Shown: positions 40,874 to 49,585, counted from the first letter of the stretch. The stretch is DNA of 64,000 bases from Blastococcus atacamensis (GCF_002938425.1 NZ_POQU01000008.1:1-64000), one strand, 5' to 3'. Made by a program: numbers and translations. Notes: a model not told the origin generated them from the sequence alone.

Positions 40874-42517
40874 TCAGAGGGACACAGGGACGCGGACGAC
40901 GACTCGGGTGCCACGCCCCGGCGCGCTGTCCACGGCGAGGCTGCCGCCGCACAGCTGCGCCCGTTCCCGCATGGTCCGCTGGCCGTGACCGCCGCCGCCT
41001 GCGGTGGGGTCGAAGCCGCAGCCGTCGTCGGTGACCATGAGCACGAGCCCGTCCCCACCCGCGTCCAGCGACACGGTGGCAGCGGATGCGCCCGCGTGCT
41101 TCACGCAGTTGTGCAGCGCCTCGCCCGCGATGCGGACCAGGTGCTCGATCGTCCCGGCGGCGACCGGCGGCATCGCCCCTGCCACCCGCACGTCCACGGG
41201 CAAGCCGTCGCGCGTCGTGCAGGCGCGCGCCAGTGCCCCCAGCTCGACGGCGAGGTCATCGGTGGACGTCTCGGGGCGCATGCCGGTCACCATCGCCCGC
41301 AGCTGGGCGATCGCCTGCTGCGACAGCGCCTCCAGGTCCCGCGCCGCCTCCTCGACCACGCCCGGCGCCCCAGACCGCAGCCCGCGCTGCACCGCCTGCG
41401 CCCGGGCATGCACGGAGAAGAGGGCAGCGATCACTGAGTCGTGCAGATCCCGACCGAGTCGGTGCCGTTCGAGCTCGGCGGCGTGCGCCGCGGCCTGCTC
41501 GCGCAGCCGCTCCTCGGCCAGCGCCACCGACGCGTGCGCCCCGAGGGCGGACCACGCGATCAGCTCTCCCTTTGTCGCAGCCGTCACCGAGCGCGGCAAG
41601 AGCAGCACCAGGCAGCCGACGACCATCCCGCCCCGGTGTAGCGGGACCTTGACGGATCCTTCCCACCCGAGGTCGCCCGTCAGGTCCGCGATCATCGCCG
41701 TCGACGGGGACGCCGCCAGACGCGTGCGTCCGTCCGACAGCAGGAGGAGCCGCCCGGCCGTGAGCAGGTCGCCTCCGGGCAGGTCGGTCAACCGCAGGTC
41801 CGCATCCCACAGCGCATCGCTGACCTCGTCGAGCACCCCGGCTCCCGCGAGCAGGGCCAGTCGCCCGTCCGGGCACTCGACCAGGACCAGGCAGGCCACC
41901 GCGCGGGACCGCGCCACCGCCTCCTCCGCCAGGCTCCCGAGGACCTCGCCGACCGATCCGCCCGCGGCGAGCCGGGCCGGCGCGGCGCCGAGGACGACCG
42001 CGTCCTGATCAGTCCTCGCCAGGCCGAATGTCGGGTGGAAGAAGGCAGGAGCCAACTCCTTGCCGTCGGCGTGCAGCACCGACCCGGACCAGGTGATGCC
42101 CACCTCGCTGCCGTCGGGACGGACGATCGTGTTGGCGTAGAAGCCGGAGTCCCCGTCCCGCTGGTCCTGCTCGAGCGCAAGCAGGTAGGCCCGCTCGTGC
42201 TCCGCGAAGGAGAGCAGGTAGTCCGCACCCTCGAGTTCCGCGAAGGGCCGGCCGACCAACCGGCACCCGGTGGGGTTCAGGTACACCCACCGGTGGTCGT
42301 CCCCGGTCACGCACACGCCGTAGCCGGACGTCTCCAGCATCTCCACCAGGGCATCGAGGCCCAGTCTGCGGAGCACGGCAGCACTGTCGCCAGCCGGCAC
42401 CGGGGCCTCGGAGGTCCGCGGTCGCGGCACGTCCACCTCGTTCCCGGCCCCGGGCGGGAACCCAGGGCCCGGCTGCCGCTGCGCGGTCTGCTCGGCCGTC
42501 CCGTCGGAGTCCCCCAC
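40874..42517 (-). CDS. PAS-GAF histidine kinase (NarL type)
   Basis: 547 aa, no membrane helices, hence cytosolic. PAS (about 55-165: GYGVCVTGDDHRWVYLNPTGCRLVG), GAF (about 180-335), HisKA_3 with intact phospho-acceptor His 359 in GRDLHDSVIAALFSVH, and HATPase (EALHNCVKHAGA, VTDDGCGFD, GQRTMRERAQLCGG). Senses an internal signal. No response regulator follows it; the divergent regulator at 43847 is the nearest candidate partner. TAACCT eight bases before the GTG suggests a leaderless message. Confidence 0.92.
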   Translation of the reverse strand: MGDSDGTAEQTAQRQPGPGFPPGAGNEVDVPRPRTSEAPVPAGDSAAVLRRLGLDALVEMLETSGYGVCVTGDDHRWVYLNPTGCRLVGRPFAELEGADYLLSFAEHERAYLLALEQDQRDGDSGFYANTIVRPDGSEVGITWSGSVLHADGKELAPAFFHPTFGLARTDQDAVVLGAAPARLAAGGSVGEVLGSLAEEAVARSRAVACLVLVECPDGRLALLAGAGVLDEVSDALWDADLRLTDLPGGDLLTAGRLLLLSDGRTRLAASPSTAMIADLTGDLGWEGSVKVPLHRGGMVVGCLVLLLPRSVTAATKGELIAWSALGAHASVALAEERLREQAAAHAAELERHRLGRDLHDSVIAALFSVHARAQAVQRGLRSGAPGVVEEAARDLEALSQQAIAQLRAMVTGMRPETSTDDLAVELGALARACTTRDGLPVDVRVAGAMPPVAAGTIEHLVRIAGEALHNCVKHAGASAATVSLDAGGDGLVLMVTDDGCGFDPTAGGGGHGQRTMRERAQLCGGSLAVDSAPGRGTRVVVRVPVSL

Positions 42518-42525
42518 GGCTCGAC

Positions 42526-42531
42526 AGGTTA
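42526..42531 (-). promoter_or_regulatory. -10 box TAACCT of PAS-GAF kinase (leaderless type)
   Basis: TAACCT, 8 bases, GTG at 42517. Confidence 0.5.
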
Positions 42532-42644
42532 GCCAGTGCCGACGAGCGTGGGGGTGCCTGCGGCCCGCGCGTCCTCCTCCACAGGGAGGAGAACGTGCCC
42601 CGCGACCGGTCCCGACGGAGGACCAGCTCGCGTCCGCCCTGGCC

Positions 42645-42650
42645 TAGCGT
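42645..42650 (+). promoter_or_regulatory. -10 box TAGCGT of membrane kinase (leaderless type)
   Basis: TAGCGT, 6 bases, GTG at 42657. Confidence 0.5.
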
Positions 42651-42656
42651 GGTCGC

Positions 42657-43850
42657 GTGCAACGACTGACCACCTCGATCTCGGGCTTCGCCGGGCGGCA
42701 TGCCGCCCGGCTCGACGTGGCTCTGGGCTTGCTGGTGGCCGTCTTCGGCGTCCTGTCGTTCTGGCTGACCCCGGACTCGGTGGTCGTCGACCAGCGCTCG
42801 TTCGACGCGCTGGGCGCGGGCCTCACGCTGCTCGCCGGCAGCGCGGTGGCGATGCGCGGCCGGTGGCCCGTCGGGGCGCTCGTACTTGCGTCCGCCGCTG
42901 CGTTGGTCCCGCTGCAGCTCGGCTACCCCCAGAGCGTCGCCACCTACGCGCCGTTGCTCGTCCTCTACACCGTCGCGGCGTGGCGGCCGGTGCGGGTGAG
43001 CGCGCCGGCCGCCGTTGGTGTCTACCTGCTGGTCGGCTCGCTGCTGATCGCCGGCCCGGTGGCGACCACCGTCACCGACTGGGTCAACAACACCTTCATG
43101 ATCGTCGCCGTCTGGGCCGTCGGCTGGTCCGTGCGCAGCCGCCGTGCCCAGAACGCCCGCCGGGAGGAGCGCAACCGTGCGGTGTTCGAGGCACGCGAGG
43201 CCCGTGCCCGGGCCACCGAGGTGGACGAGCGGGCGGCGATCGCCCGGGAGATGCAGGATCTGGTGACCCACGGCATCACCGCCCTGACCGTCCACACGGC
43301 CGCGGCCCGGCGGATGCTGCGCAGCGATCCCGACACGGCCGAGCACCTGCTGGCACAGGCCGAGCGCGCCGGCCACGAGGCAGTGACCGAGATGCGCCGC
43401 ATCTTCGGGGTGCTGCGCCCGTCGGACGACGTCGCGCACCTGCGTCCGCAACCGAGTCTCGCCGACCTCGCGGCGCTCGTCGACGGTGCTCGCGCCGACG
43501 GGATGGACGTCGAGCTGGTCAACCGCGGCACGCCGGTCGAGGTCGACCCGGGAGTGGCGCTGACCGCCTACCGCGTCGTCCAGGAGGCGCTGGGCAACGT
43601 CCGCCAGCACGCCGGCCGTGCCGTCGCCCGCATCACCCTGGACTGGTGCGACGGCAGCCTGTCCCTGGGGGTGTCGGACGACGGCCGCGGATCCCTCATC
43701 TGGTCTGCCGACCAGCCTCCTGGCGGCCACGGCCTCACCTCGCTAAGCGAACGGGTCCGCGCCTACGGCGGAGCGCTCTCGGCGGGCCCGCGAGCCGGCG
43801 GCGGCTTCGTCGTGACCGCCCGCCTCCCCCTCGATCGGAGCCCGTCGTGA
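42657..43850 (+). CDS. Membrane histidine-kinase-like protein lacking the phospho-acceptor His
   Basis: 397 aa. Four or five membrane helices in residues 20-158, a short coiled coil, and a HisKA_3/HATPase module. The H-box reads DERAAIAREMQDLVTHGITAL where family members have E-L-H-D: Gln 200 (CAG at 43254) replaces the phosphorylated His (CAC/CAT). The ATP-binding part looks intact (EALGNVRQHAG, VSDDGRG, GGHGLTSLSERV). It cannot autophosphorylate in the usual way; it may act as a sensor subunit, phosphatase or decoy. Overlaps the regulator gene by GTGA. Confidence 0.9.
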   Translation: MQRLTTSISGFAGRHAARLDVALGLLVAVFGVLSFWLTPDSVVVDQRSFDALGAGLTLLAGSAVAMRGRWPVGALVLASAAALVPLQLGYPQSVATYAPLLVLYTVAAWRPVRVSAPAAVGVYLLVGSLLIAGPVATTVTDWVNNTFMIVAVWAVGWSVRSRRAQNARREERNRAVFEAREARARATEVDERAAIAREMQDLVTHGITALTVHTAAARRMLRSDPDTAEHLLAQAERAGHEAVTEMRRIFGVLRPSDDVAHLRPQPSLADLAALVDGARADGMDVELVNRGTPVEVDPGVALTAYRVVQEALGNVRQHAGRAVARITLDWCDGSLSLGVSDDGRGSLIWSADQPPGGHGLTSLSERVRAYGGALSAGPRAGGGFVVTARLPLDRSPS

Positions 43851-44515
43851 CGATCCGCGTCCTGCTCGTGGACGACCAGCCGCTCCTGCGGACCGGCTTC
43901 CGCCTCATCCTCCAGACCGAGCCCGACATGGAGGTCGTCGGCGAGGCCGCCGACGGCGAGGTCGCCCTCGCCCAAGTCCGGGCTTTGCAACCCGACGTCG
44001 TCCTCATGGACATCCGGATGCCCCGCATGGACGGCGTGGAGACCACCCGCCGGCTGGGCCAGCTGGACTCCCCGCCGCGCGTGCTGATCCTCACCACCTA
44101 CGACCTGGACGAGTACGTCGTCGAGTCGCTGCGCGCAGGGGCGTCGGGGTTCCTCCTCAAGGACGCCCCCGCCGACGACCTGGTCGACGCCGTCCGCGTG
44201 GTTCACCGCGGGGACGCCGTGATCGCCCCGCAGGTCACGCGTCGGCTGCTCGATCGCTTCGCCCAGCAGCTGCCTGCCACGACCGCCGCGACGTCGAAGG
44301 CGCCGTTGCCCCAGCTCACCGACCGCGAGCACCAGGTCCTGCTGCTCGTTGCCCGCGGCCTCTCCAACGCCGAGATCGCCGCCGAGCTGGTTCTCAGCGA
44401 GACCACCGTGAAGACCCACGTCAGCAACCTCCTCATGAAGCTCGGGCTCCGCGACCGGGTGCAGGCCGTCGTGCTCGCCTACGAGCGCGGCCTCGTCACG
44501 CCATCCGGGTCGTGA
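43847..44515 (+). CDS. NarL/LuxR-family response regulator
   Basis: 222 aa. Receiver with acidic pocket DD at 9-10, phospho-acceptor Asp 55 (VVLMDIRMP), Thr in ILTTYD and Lys 105 (GFLLKDAP). LuxR-type HTH at about 155-215 (LTDREHQVLLLVARGLSNAEIAAELVLSETTVKTHVSNLLMKLGLRDR). Translationally coupled to the upstream kinase-like gene. Since that protein lacks its His, phosphate may come from the PAS-GAF kinase at 40874. Likely targets are the flanking ABC exporters. Confidence 0.95.
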   Translation: MTIRVLLVDDQPLLRTGFRLILQTEPDMEVVGEAADGEVALAQVRALQPDVVLMDIRMPRMDGVETTRRLGQLDSPPRVLILTTYDLDEYVVESLRAGASGFLLKDAPADDLVDAVRVVHRGDAVIAPQVTRRLLDRFAQQLPATTAATSKAPLPQLTDREHQVLLLVARGLSNAEIAAELVLSETTVKTHVSNLLMKLGLRDRVQAVVLAYERGLVTPSGS

Positions 44516-44654
44516 GGACGAGCGCCCCCTCGTGCCTCCTCCTCGCGGAGGAGCGCAGGACGGGACCGGCGGAGGACGCCCCGCCCCGTTCGCCTCCCTA
44601 GCGTCGAGGACGAGCGGGACAGGTGGTCCCGACGCCGATCCGCTGGAGGCCCTG

Positions 44655-45035
44655 ATGACCTCGATCCTCGTGTCCGATGAGGCGCTAACCGTCCGCCTTC
44701 CCTTGGTGAGCCGGATCGCCGGAGTGCTGGGCGAGCAGGTCGTACCGCGCTCAGCCATCACCGGTGCCGACGTCGTGACCGACGGGCTCGCCGCGGCCCG
44801 CGGCCTGCGCGCGCCGGGCCTCGCCATCCCCGGCCGGCGCGAGATCGGCACCTGGCGTGGCCGCGGGGCGCGACGCTTCGTCGACGTCCGCCGGGGCCAG
44901 CCGGCCCTGCGCCTGCGCCTACGCGGACAGCGCTACGACGAGCTGCTCATCGGCCACGATGACGCCGCCGCGCTGGTCGCCCAGCTGGCCCCGTCCACCG
45001 GCTCCCCCCTCCCCCAGAAGAGATCGCGGGGATGA
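44655..45035 (+). CDS. PH-like small hypothetical protein
   Basis: 126 aa. Beta-rich sequence (LTVRLPLVSRIAGVLGEQVVPRSAI ... GTWRGRGARRFVDVRRGQPALRLRLRGQRYDELLIGHDD) with the alternating pattern of bacterial PH-like domains found in many actinobacterial proteins. Function unknown. GGAGG lies before ATG 44655. It follows the response regulator by 139 bp, in the same direction. Confidence 0.7.
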   Translation: MTSILVSDEALTVRLPLVSRIAGVLGEQVVPRSAITGADVVTDGLAAARGLRAPGLAIPGRREIGTWRGRGARRFVDVRRGQPALRLRLRGQRYDELLIGHDDAAALVAQLAPSTGSPLPQKRSRG

Positions 45036-45340
45036 GACCACTGACCGAGACGGAGAACCGCCGCACGTTGACTGGCGGGACCCCCGACGCCGCTGCGCGG
45101 CTACGCCGTGTTTCAGCGCGACGACCGGCCCTTGGGCATCGCGCTGCGAGCGGCGGACTGCCGGATGTCCAGCACGACCGCAGCAATGTGCCTGCTGTGC
45201 GAGAGCGCCCAGGCCGGAGCCGACGTCTCGCTCTTCACCGCGAAGCGCGCGAGTGCAGCCGGCGCCCATCACCACGCTGAGGGGCACGCAGTGCCTCCTG
45301 CTCGCGCAGTCCTGCCCGCCGCAGAACCCACGAGCTGCTG
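45032..45340 (+). pseudogene. FBP-domain (FusB-like zinc-finger) gene remnant
   Basis: Starts MRPLTETENRR, like actinobacterial FBP proteins, then breaks. The next frame carries FQRDDRPLGIALRAADCRM and SSTTAAMCLLCESAQAGADVSLFTAKRASAAG, the C-x2-C half of the treble-clef zinc finger that binds elongation factor G in this family. The second Cys pair (GNTVGTxICxDLxCS in relatives) is absent. At least one frameshift and loss of the end. The start overlaps the stop of the PH-like gene. Confidence 0.5.
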
Positions 45341-45481
45341 ACCGCTCCCGCGGACGGGAGATCCTGCGCATCGTCACCGGCCGGGGGACCTTCGCCGGCG
45401 GACCTCATACCGCCGTCTGTCTCGTGCCTGCCATCCCCATGGTTCCTTTCCCTGCCCGTTCTCGTCCCGGAAGGACCTGCC

Positions 45482-45676
45482 ATGCCTTCGAGCACCGTGC
45501 TGGCCCTGGCACCGCTGCTCCTGCTCGCCATCGGCGTCGTCGTCTACGCCTTGGTAGACCTCGCGCGCTCACCAGATCCGCGGTGGCTGCCGCGGTGGGG
45601 GTGGACCCTGATCTGCTTGCTCTCCATCCCCTTCGGCGCCGTCGCCTACCTCGTCCTCGGGCGTCAGCAGCGATGA
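45482..45676 (+). CDS. PLDc_N-type small membrane protein (YxlE-like)
   Basis: 64 aa, two helices (residues about 6-27 and 42-59) with the PLDc_N signature YALVDLARSPDPRWLPRWGWTLICLLSIPFGAVAYLVLGR. In Bacillus the same kind of protein (YxlE) precedes the ABC pair YxlFG; here too it overlaps the ATPase start (ATGA). Probably a regulator or accessory of the exporter. Confidence 0.85.
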   Translation: MPSSTVLALAPLLLLAIGVVVYALVDLARSPDPRWLPRWGWTLICLLSIPFGAVAYLVLGRQQR

Positions 45677-46635
45677 GCAACCGCACGTCGCTCTGGGCCA
45701 GCCTGGCTCGCTACCCGACCGTCGACCCCGGCCACCCGTGGGCCATCAGTACCTCCGGCCTCACCCGGAACTACCCGGGTGGGGCGGGCGTCCACGACAT
45801 CGACCTGCGCGTGCCCCGGGGCAGCGTCTACGGCCTCGTCGGCCCCAACGGCGCCGGCAAGACGACCCTCCTGTCCATCCTCACCGGCCTGCGGCGCGCC
45901 GACGCCGGGTCGGTCACGACCGCAGTACCGGTCGAGCGCATCGCCGTCTGCCCCGACGTTCCCGACCTCGAGCCGTGGCTGACCGCCGCCGAGGTCGTCG
46001 AGCTCGCCCGCTCCCTGAGCGCCCCGCGCATCCCCGCCACAGGCGTGCTCGAGGCACTGGCCCACGCCGGCCTGGGGGACGTGGCGCACCGCCGGGTCGG
46101 AGGGTTCAGCCGCGGCATGCGGCAGCGGGTCGGCCTGGCCGCGGCCCTGGTGACCGACCCGGAGATCTTGGTGCTCGACGAGCCCACCAGCGCCCTGGAC
46201 CCTGCCGGCCGGGCGGGGATGCTCGGCCTGATCGCCGCGATGGCCGGCGACCGCACGGTCATCATGTCCACGCACATCCTCGCCGACGTGGAACGGGTGG
46301 CCGACACCATCGGCGTGCTACGCGACGGTCGCCTGCTCTACCAGGGCGCCACCCAGGATCTGCTCGCCGACCACGCCCGGCCCGGGTGGACGGTGCGGCT
46401 GCGCGAGGGAGCAGACCGGGCTCGGGCGGCTCTCGAGGGCCAGCCCTGGGTCACGCGGGTCACCAGCCCCGCCCGCACCGTCCTGCACGTCGACGTCACC
46501 AGCGCCGACGCTGCCGAGACCGGTCTGGTGCCCGTGCTCGCCGCCTGCGGCGCACGGATCGTGGCGATCGAGCCGCACACCGCCGACCTGGAGACCGCGT
46601 TCCTGTCCCTGACCTCAACCCGGGAGAACCCGTGA
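45673..46635 (+). CDS. ABC exporter ATPase (YxlF-like)
   Basis: 320 aa. Walker A GPNGAGKTT, signature FSRGMRQRVGLAAAL, Walker B LVLDEPTSALDP, H-loop MSTHILADVERVADT, and a C-terminal extension of about 90 residues typical of DrrA/YxlF-type exporters. Start and stop overlap the neighbours (ATGA, GTGA), so translation is coupled through the three genes. Confidence 0.93.
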   Translation: MSNRTSLWASLARYPTVDPGHPWAISTSGLTRNYPGGAGVHDIDLRVPRGSVYGLVGPNGAGKTTLLSILTGLRRADAGSVTTAVPVERIAVCPDVPDLEPWLTAAEVVELARSLSAPRIPATGVLEALAHAGLGDVAHRRVGGFSRGMRQRVGLAAALVTDPEILVLDEPTSALDPAGRAGMLGLIAAMAGDRTVIMSTHILADVERVADTIGVLRDGRLLYQGATQDLLADHARPGWTVRLREGADRARAALEGQPWVTRVTSPARTVLHVDVTSADAAETGLVPVLAACGARIVAIEPHTADLETAFLSLTSTRENP

Positions 46636-47453
46636 TCCCCACCACCGACCGTCCGCCGGCGGCTCTCGACGTGCACCGCGGGGCCACCAGCGTCCGGCCG
46701 CTCGGGCCGTGGCGGCTGGAATGGCTGCGCCTGACCCGCACCCGACGGTGGATCGGGTTGGCCGTTCCGTTTCTCCTCTTCGCGTGCACCGGCCCGCTGA
46801 TGGCCCGCTACGCCGACGAGCTCCTGTCCGCGGTCGGCACGGCCGGGAACATCACCGTGCAGGCGACCGCGCCCACGCCCGCCGACGCCATGGACGGCTA
46901 CACCGGCAATGCGCTGCAGCTGGGACTCCTTGCGGCGCTGGTCGTCGCCGCCGCGGCACTGACCGTGAACGCCCGCCCCACGCTGGCCGTCTTCTACCGC
47001 ACCCGAGTCCCCTCCGCCGCCCGCCTGGTCCTCCCCCGCTGGACAGTGGTCACCGGCGCTGCCGTGGCCGCCCACGCGGCCGGCACCGCCCTGGCGGTGT
47101 ACGAGACCGGCGTCCTGATCGGCCTACCCGACATCCCGGCCGTGCTGACAGGGTGGGCACTGAGTTCCCTGTACCTCGTCTTCGCCCTCGCAGTCACCGC
47201 TGCGGTCGCCACCCGCGCCCGGAGCACGCTGTCAGCAGTCGCCGTCACCCTCGCCGTCGTCCTGGTCCTTCCGCTGCTCGCCGCGATCCCGGCACTGGAG
47301 CCTTGGATGCCCTCGACTCTGGCCGGCGCCCCCACTGCGCTCCTCCAGGGCGCCGGCCCCGGCGATTACGCACGTGCCGCTTCCGTCGCCGCCGTAGTCA
47401 GCGGTGCCGCGCTGCTGCTCGCCATCCGCGGCGTAGCCCGCCGGGAACTGTGA
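46632..47453 (+). CDS. ABC-2-type permease (YxlG-like)
   Basis: 273 aa, about six membrane helices: RWIGLAVPFLLFACTGPLMARY, LGLLAALVVAAAALTV, WTVVTGAAVAAHAAGTALAVY, LYLVFALAVTAAVAT, LSAVAVTLAVVLVLPLLAAIP, and VAAVVSGAALLLAIRGV. Partner of the preceding ATPase. Substrate unknown; systems of this kind export drugs or peptides or answer envelope stress. Confidence 0.88.
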   Translation: MIPTTDRPPAALDVHRGATSVRPLGPWRLEWLRLTRTRRWIGLAVPFLLFACTGPLMARYADELLSAVGTAGNITVQATAPTPADAMDGYTGNALQLGLLAALVVAAAALTVNARPTLAVFYRTRVPSAARLVLPRWTVVTGAAVAAHAAGTALAVYETGVLIGLPDIPAVLTGWALSSLYLVFALAVTAAVATRARSTLSAVAVTLAVVLVLPLLAAIPALEPWMPSTLAGAPTALLQGAGPGDYARAASVAAVVSGAALLLAIRGVARREL

Positions 47454-47485
47454 CTGGACGACCCGCCGTCCACTACGTGGGCGGC

Positions 47486-48034
47486 ATGACGTTGACCGAT
47501 TCGCTACCGGACTTGGTCGCAAGGTCCGCGGTCACATTGAGAGTTCAGCAGTCGAGGGTCGCCGTGCTCGTGGCTGCCGCGGCCTCCGGCGAACGCTGGC
47601 ACGCGACCCTCCAGCCCGAGGACCGGCAGCGGCTGGTCCATCTCGGTCACTTCCCCGACTACTCCTCGGAACTGGACTGGACCGTGGGTGACGTTGCCGG
47701 ACACCTGCGCGACAGTGCCCAGGTCTTCACCGAACGACTGAGGCGCATGTGCACGGAGCGCCAGCCGCAACTGGCCGACTTCGTCACCGACGCCCCGGAG
47801 CGGCTGGCCGGCTACCGATCCCCTCCGCCGGCGCAACTGCTCAGGCAGCTACGTAGGGCGCAGGACGAGTTGCTGCAGACCGTGGCCGGCGTGGGCGCCA
47901 CGGAACTGGACCGAACCGGTCTCCACGCCGTCGACGGGCGGATCAGCGTCGCTGAGGTGCTCGACTTCCTGCCGAGACACCAGCTCGATCACGCCCAGCA
48001 GTTGGCCGCCCAGCTTCGGTGCCCACAGTCTTGA
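47486..48034 (+). CDS. DinB-family protein
   Basis: 182 aa four-helix-bundle protein. Helix with WTVGDVAGHLRDSAQVFTERLRRM, and a C-terminal VAEVLDFLPRHQLDHAQQLAAQL where the D-H-x2-Q residues fit the metal site of DinB/DfsB proteins. Thiol-dependent or metal enzyme of unknown substrate. No clear ribosome site before ATG 47486. Confidence 0.75.
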   Translation: MTLTDSLPDLVARSAVTLRVQQSRVAVLVAAAASGERWHATLQPEDRQRLVHLGHFPDYSSELDWTVGDVAGHLRDSAQVFTERLRRMCTERQPQLADFVTDAPERLAGYRSPPPAQLLRQLRRAQDELLQTVAGVGATELDRTGLHAVDGRISVAEVLDFLPRHQLDHAQQLAAQLRCPQS

Positions 48035-48156
48035 CGGTCGGGTCGCGCTTATCACCGCCGTCAGCCGACGAATGGCGTTCGGCGCCACCCTCGCCCGACG
48101 GCTGATGGGCGACGGCGCCGCGTCGCGCCGCGATGCGGACAGACACTGGGACCAGC

Positions 48157-48230
48157 CGTGTGCGTATGTACCGTGTCCCCCCTCGGGCACCGAGTTGGAG
48201 CCCCACGGTCTTCAGGCCGGTGGGGGTTCT
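48157..48230 (+). repeat. tRNA-Leu 3'-end copy T1 with terminator (attR-like)
   Basis: 20-bp arm CGTGTGCGTATGTACCGTGT, then CCCCCCTCGGGCACCGAGTTG as at the tRNA end (one A to G change), then a variant of the tRNA terminator (GCCCCACGG ... CCGGTGGGGG). The first 35 bases differ from T2 at three positions. Confidence 0.8.
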
Positions 48231-48722
48231 CCTGCTTCTGACGTCGGCACGTCCGCTCGATACCTGAAAACCACATCGACCGCTGGGCCGGCACTAGGTC
48301 TCGGACGTCCTTCGGGTGCCCCTTCACAGGCAAGGGTCAACGCAACCGGATAACTCGTCTCATGCGCGCGGCCGGTGGGATCAGGCTGACCTCCCCGTGC
48401 CCCGCGCCGGAGGTCGGACCACTCGATGTTCCCGGCGACGCCTTGAGCCGAGGTTGCGGGAAACGTCCGTGGAACGGTTTTCTCTCACGGTGTCCCAGTC
48501 CCTCCGGCGTGGCCTTCGACGACGCGCGCCGGTGGCGGTCCACGACCGGCTGGACGCCGACGCGGTGCCCGGTCTGAACTAGGCGGGCAGCACGTCTGGC
48601 CCTCGTTCTCGCCGAGCGGTTCACCTACGGCCATCTACGTCCTCCTCGACGGGCTTGGAAAGCCAGCGGTCCGCAGGGGCCTGCCGGGCGAAAACGGGGC
48701 CCGGAACCCATCGGACCGACCG

Positions 48723-48728
48723 TAGGCT
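48723..48728 (+). promoter_or_regulatory. -10 box TAGGCT (leaderless type)
   Basis: TAGGCT, 7 bases, GTG at 48736. Confidence 0.55.
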
Positions 48729-48735
48729 GTTGGGC

Positions 48736-49539
48736 GTGGCAGGTATCGCGCGCTGGCGGCGCTGGGTGCCCACTCCCCGGGCGGACTCGGCTGCAGTCCC
48801 CTCCCCCGTCGCTCCGGCTCCAGCCACGGACGTGCTGTACGCCGTCCTCCTGCCCGGCCCTGGGCCGGACCCGAACCGCGTCGATCTGCTCGCCGGGCTG
48901 CTGCGCGAGCACCAGGGCATGCTGGCCGCCGAGCGGCTCGCGGCCGGGGTCGAGGCTCAGACGTTCTGGCTGCAGCACCTGGACGAGGCCGACGTCCTGT
49001 TGGTGCACCTCCGTGCCGGAGATCCGTGGGGCGCGGCAGGCCGGCTGGCCCAACCGGCCGACGAGGAGACGGCCCGGGTCCACGCCCTGGTCACCGCCGC
49101 CCTTGGGGCCGATCCGTGGCATGCCGGTGACACGCTTCCCGTCGAGGTGCGCCGGTTCTCCGCCACCGGCACCGCGGACGAGTTCCCGGAGGTCATGGCG
49201 TTCGCCACAGTGCTCCTGCCGGGGGTCTCCGCTGGCATCGCCGAGCGACGTCGCGCGATCGACCGGTTCGACGACGTCCGCCACGAGCTCACGGGCTCGC
49301 GGCGGGAGGCGCACTTCGTCCAGCCCACCCGGATCGGCGAGCTGTACCTGATCTACGCGCGCGGTGAGGTGTCCCGGCTCCTGGAGGTCATCCGGACCTC
49401 CGACCACCCGTTGCTCCAGGCCGAGCGCGACATGAGCGTCTTCCTCTACGGGATCGACCTCACCCAGCGGTTCATGCCGATCCCCTCACCACTGCACGCG
49501 TGGACCGCACCGGCACCCCAGGCCGCTCCCCGCTCCTGA
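48736..49539 (+). CDS. Hypothetical protein, apparently an internal duplication
   Basis: 267 aa, no signal or membrane segment. Two halves look alike. The first: DLLAGLLREHQGMLAAERLAA then VEAQTFWLQHLDEADVLLVHL. The second: IDRFDDVRHELTGSRREAHF then QPTRIGELYLIYARGEVSRLL. Each is a helix followed by strands ending in a hydrophobic 'L-V/I-H/Y' strand, a ferredoxin-like dimeric barrel pattern resembling DUF6176-type proteins. Function unknown. Followed by a strong hairpin. Confidence 0.65.
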   Translation: MAGIARWRRWVPTPRADSAAVPSPVAPAPATDVLYAVLLPGPGPDPNRVDLLAGLLREHQGMLAAERLAAGVEAQTFWLQHLDEADVLLVHLRAGDPWGAAGRLAQPADEETARVHALVTAALGADPWHAGDTLPVEVRRFSATGTADEFPEVMAFATVLLPGVSAGIAERRRAIDRFDDVRHELTGSRREAHFVQPTRIGELYLIYARGEVSRLLEVIRTSDHPLLQAERDMSVFLYGIDLTQRFMPIPSPLHAWTAPAPQAAPRS

Positions 49540-49549
49540 GCTGGGCGCA

Positions 49550-49585
49550 CCGAGGGGCACCGTCCGTCCGGACGGCACCCCTCGG
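49550..49585 (+). terminator. Terminator hairpin
   Basis: CCGAGGGGCACCGTCC / GGACGGCACCCCTCGG with a CA/CA mismatch inside the 16-bp stem and a 4-nt loop. Directly after the 48736 gene. Confidence 0.7.

Larger units (their letters stand above)
48035..48735. other. Non-coding stretch with tRNA-3'-end copy T1
   Basis: 700 bp with no ORF I can support; the short frames at 48316-48582 have no recognisable content. The only structure is the attachment-like repeat at 48157-48230 and, at the end, the TAGGCT promoter of the next gene. Confidence 0.6.

Noticed and set aside
43847-44515. Response regulator as the DosR orthologue for the 54-64 kb cluster
   Set aside because: It is a generic NarL-type regulator coupled to a membrane kinase gene and flanked by ABC exporters; nothing in its sequence ties it to DosR.
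48316-48582. Short frames between DinB gene and the 48736 gene
   Set aside because: Basic, Arg-rich translations without hydrophobic core, typical of noncoding GC-rich DNA.
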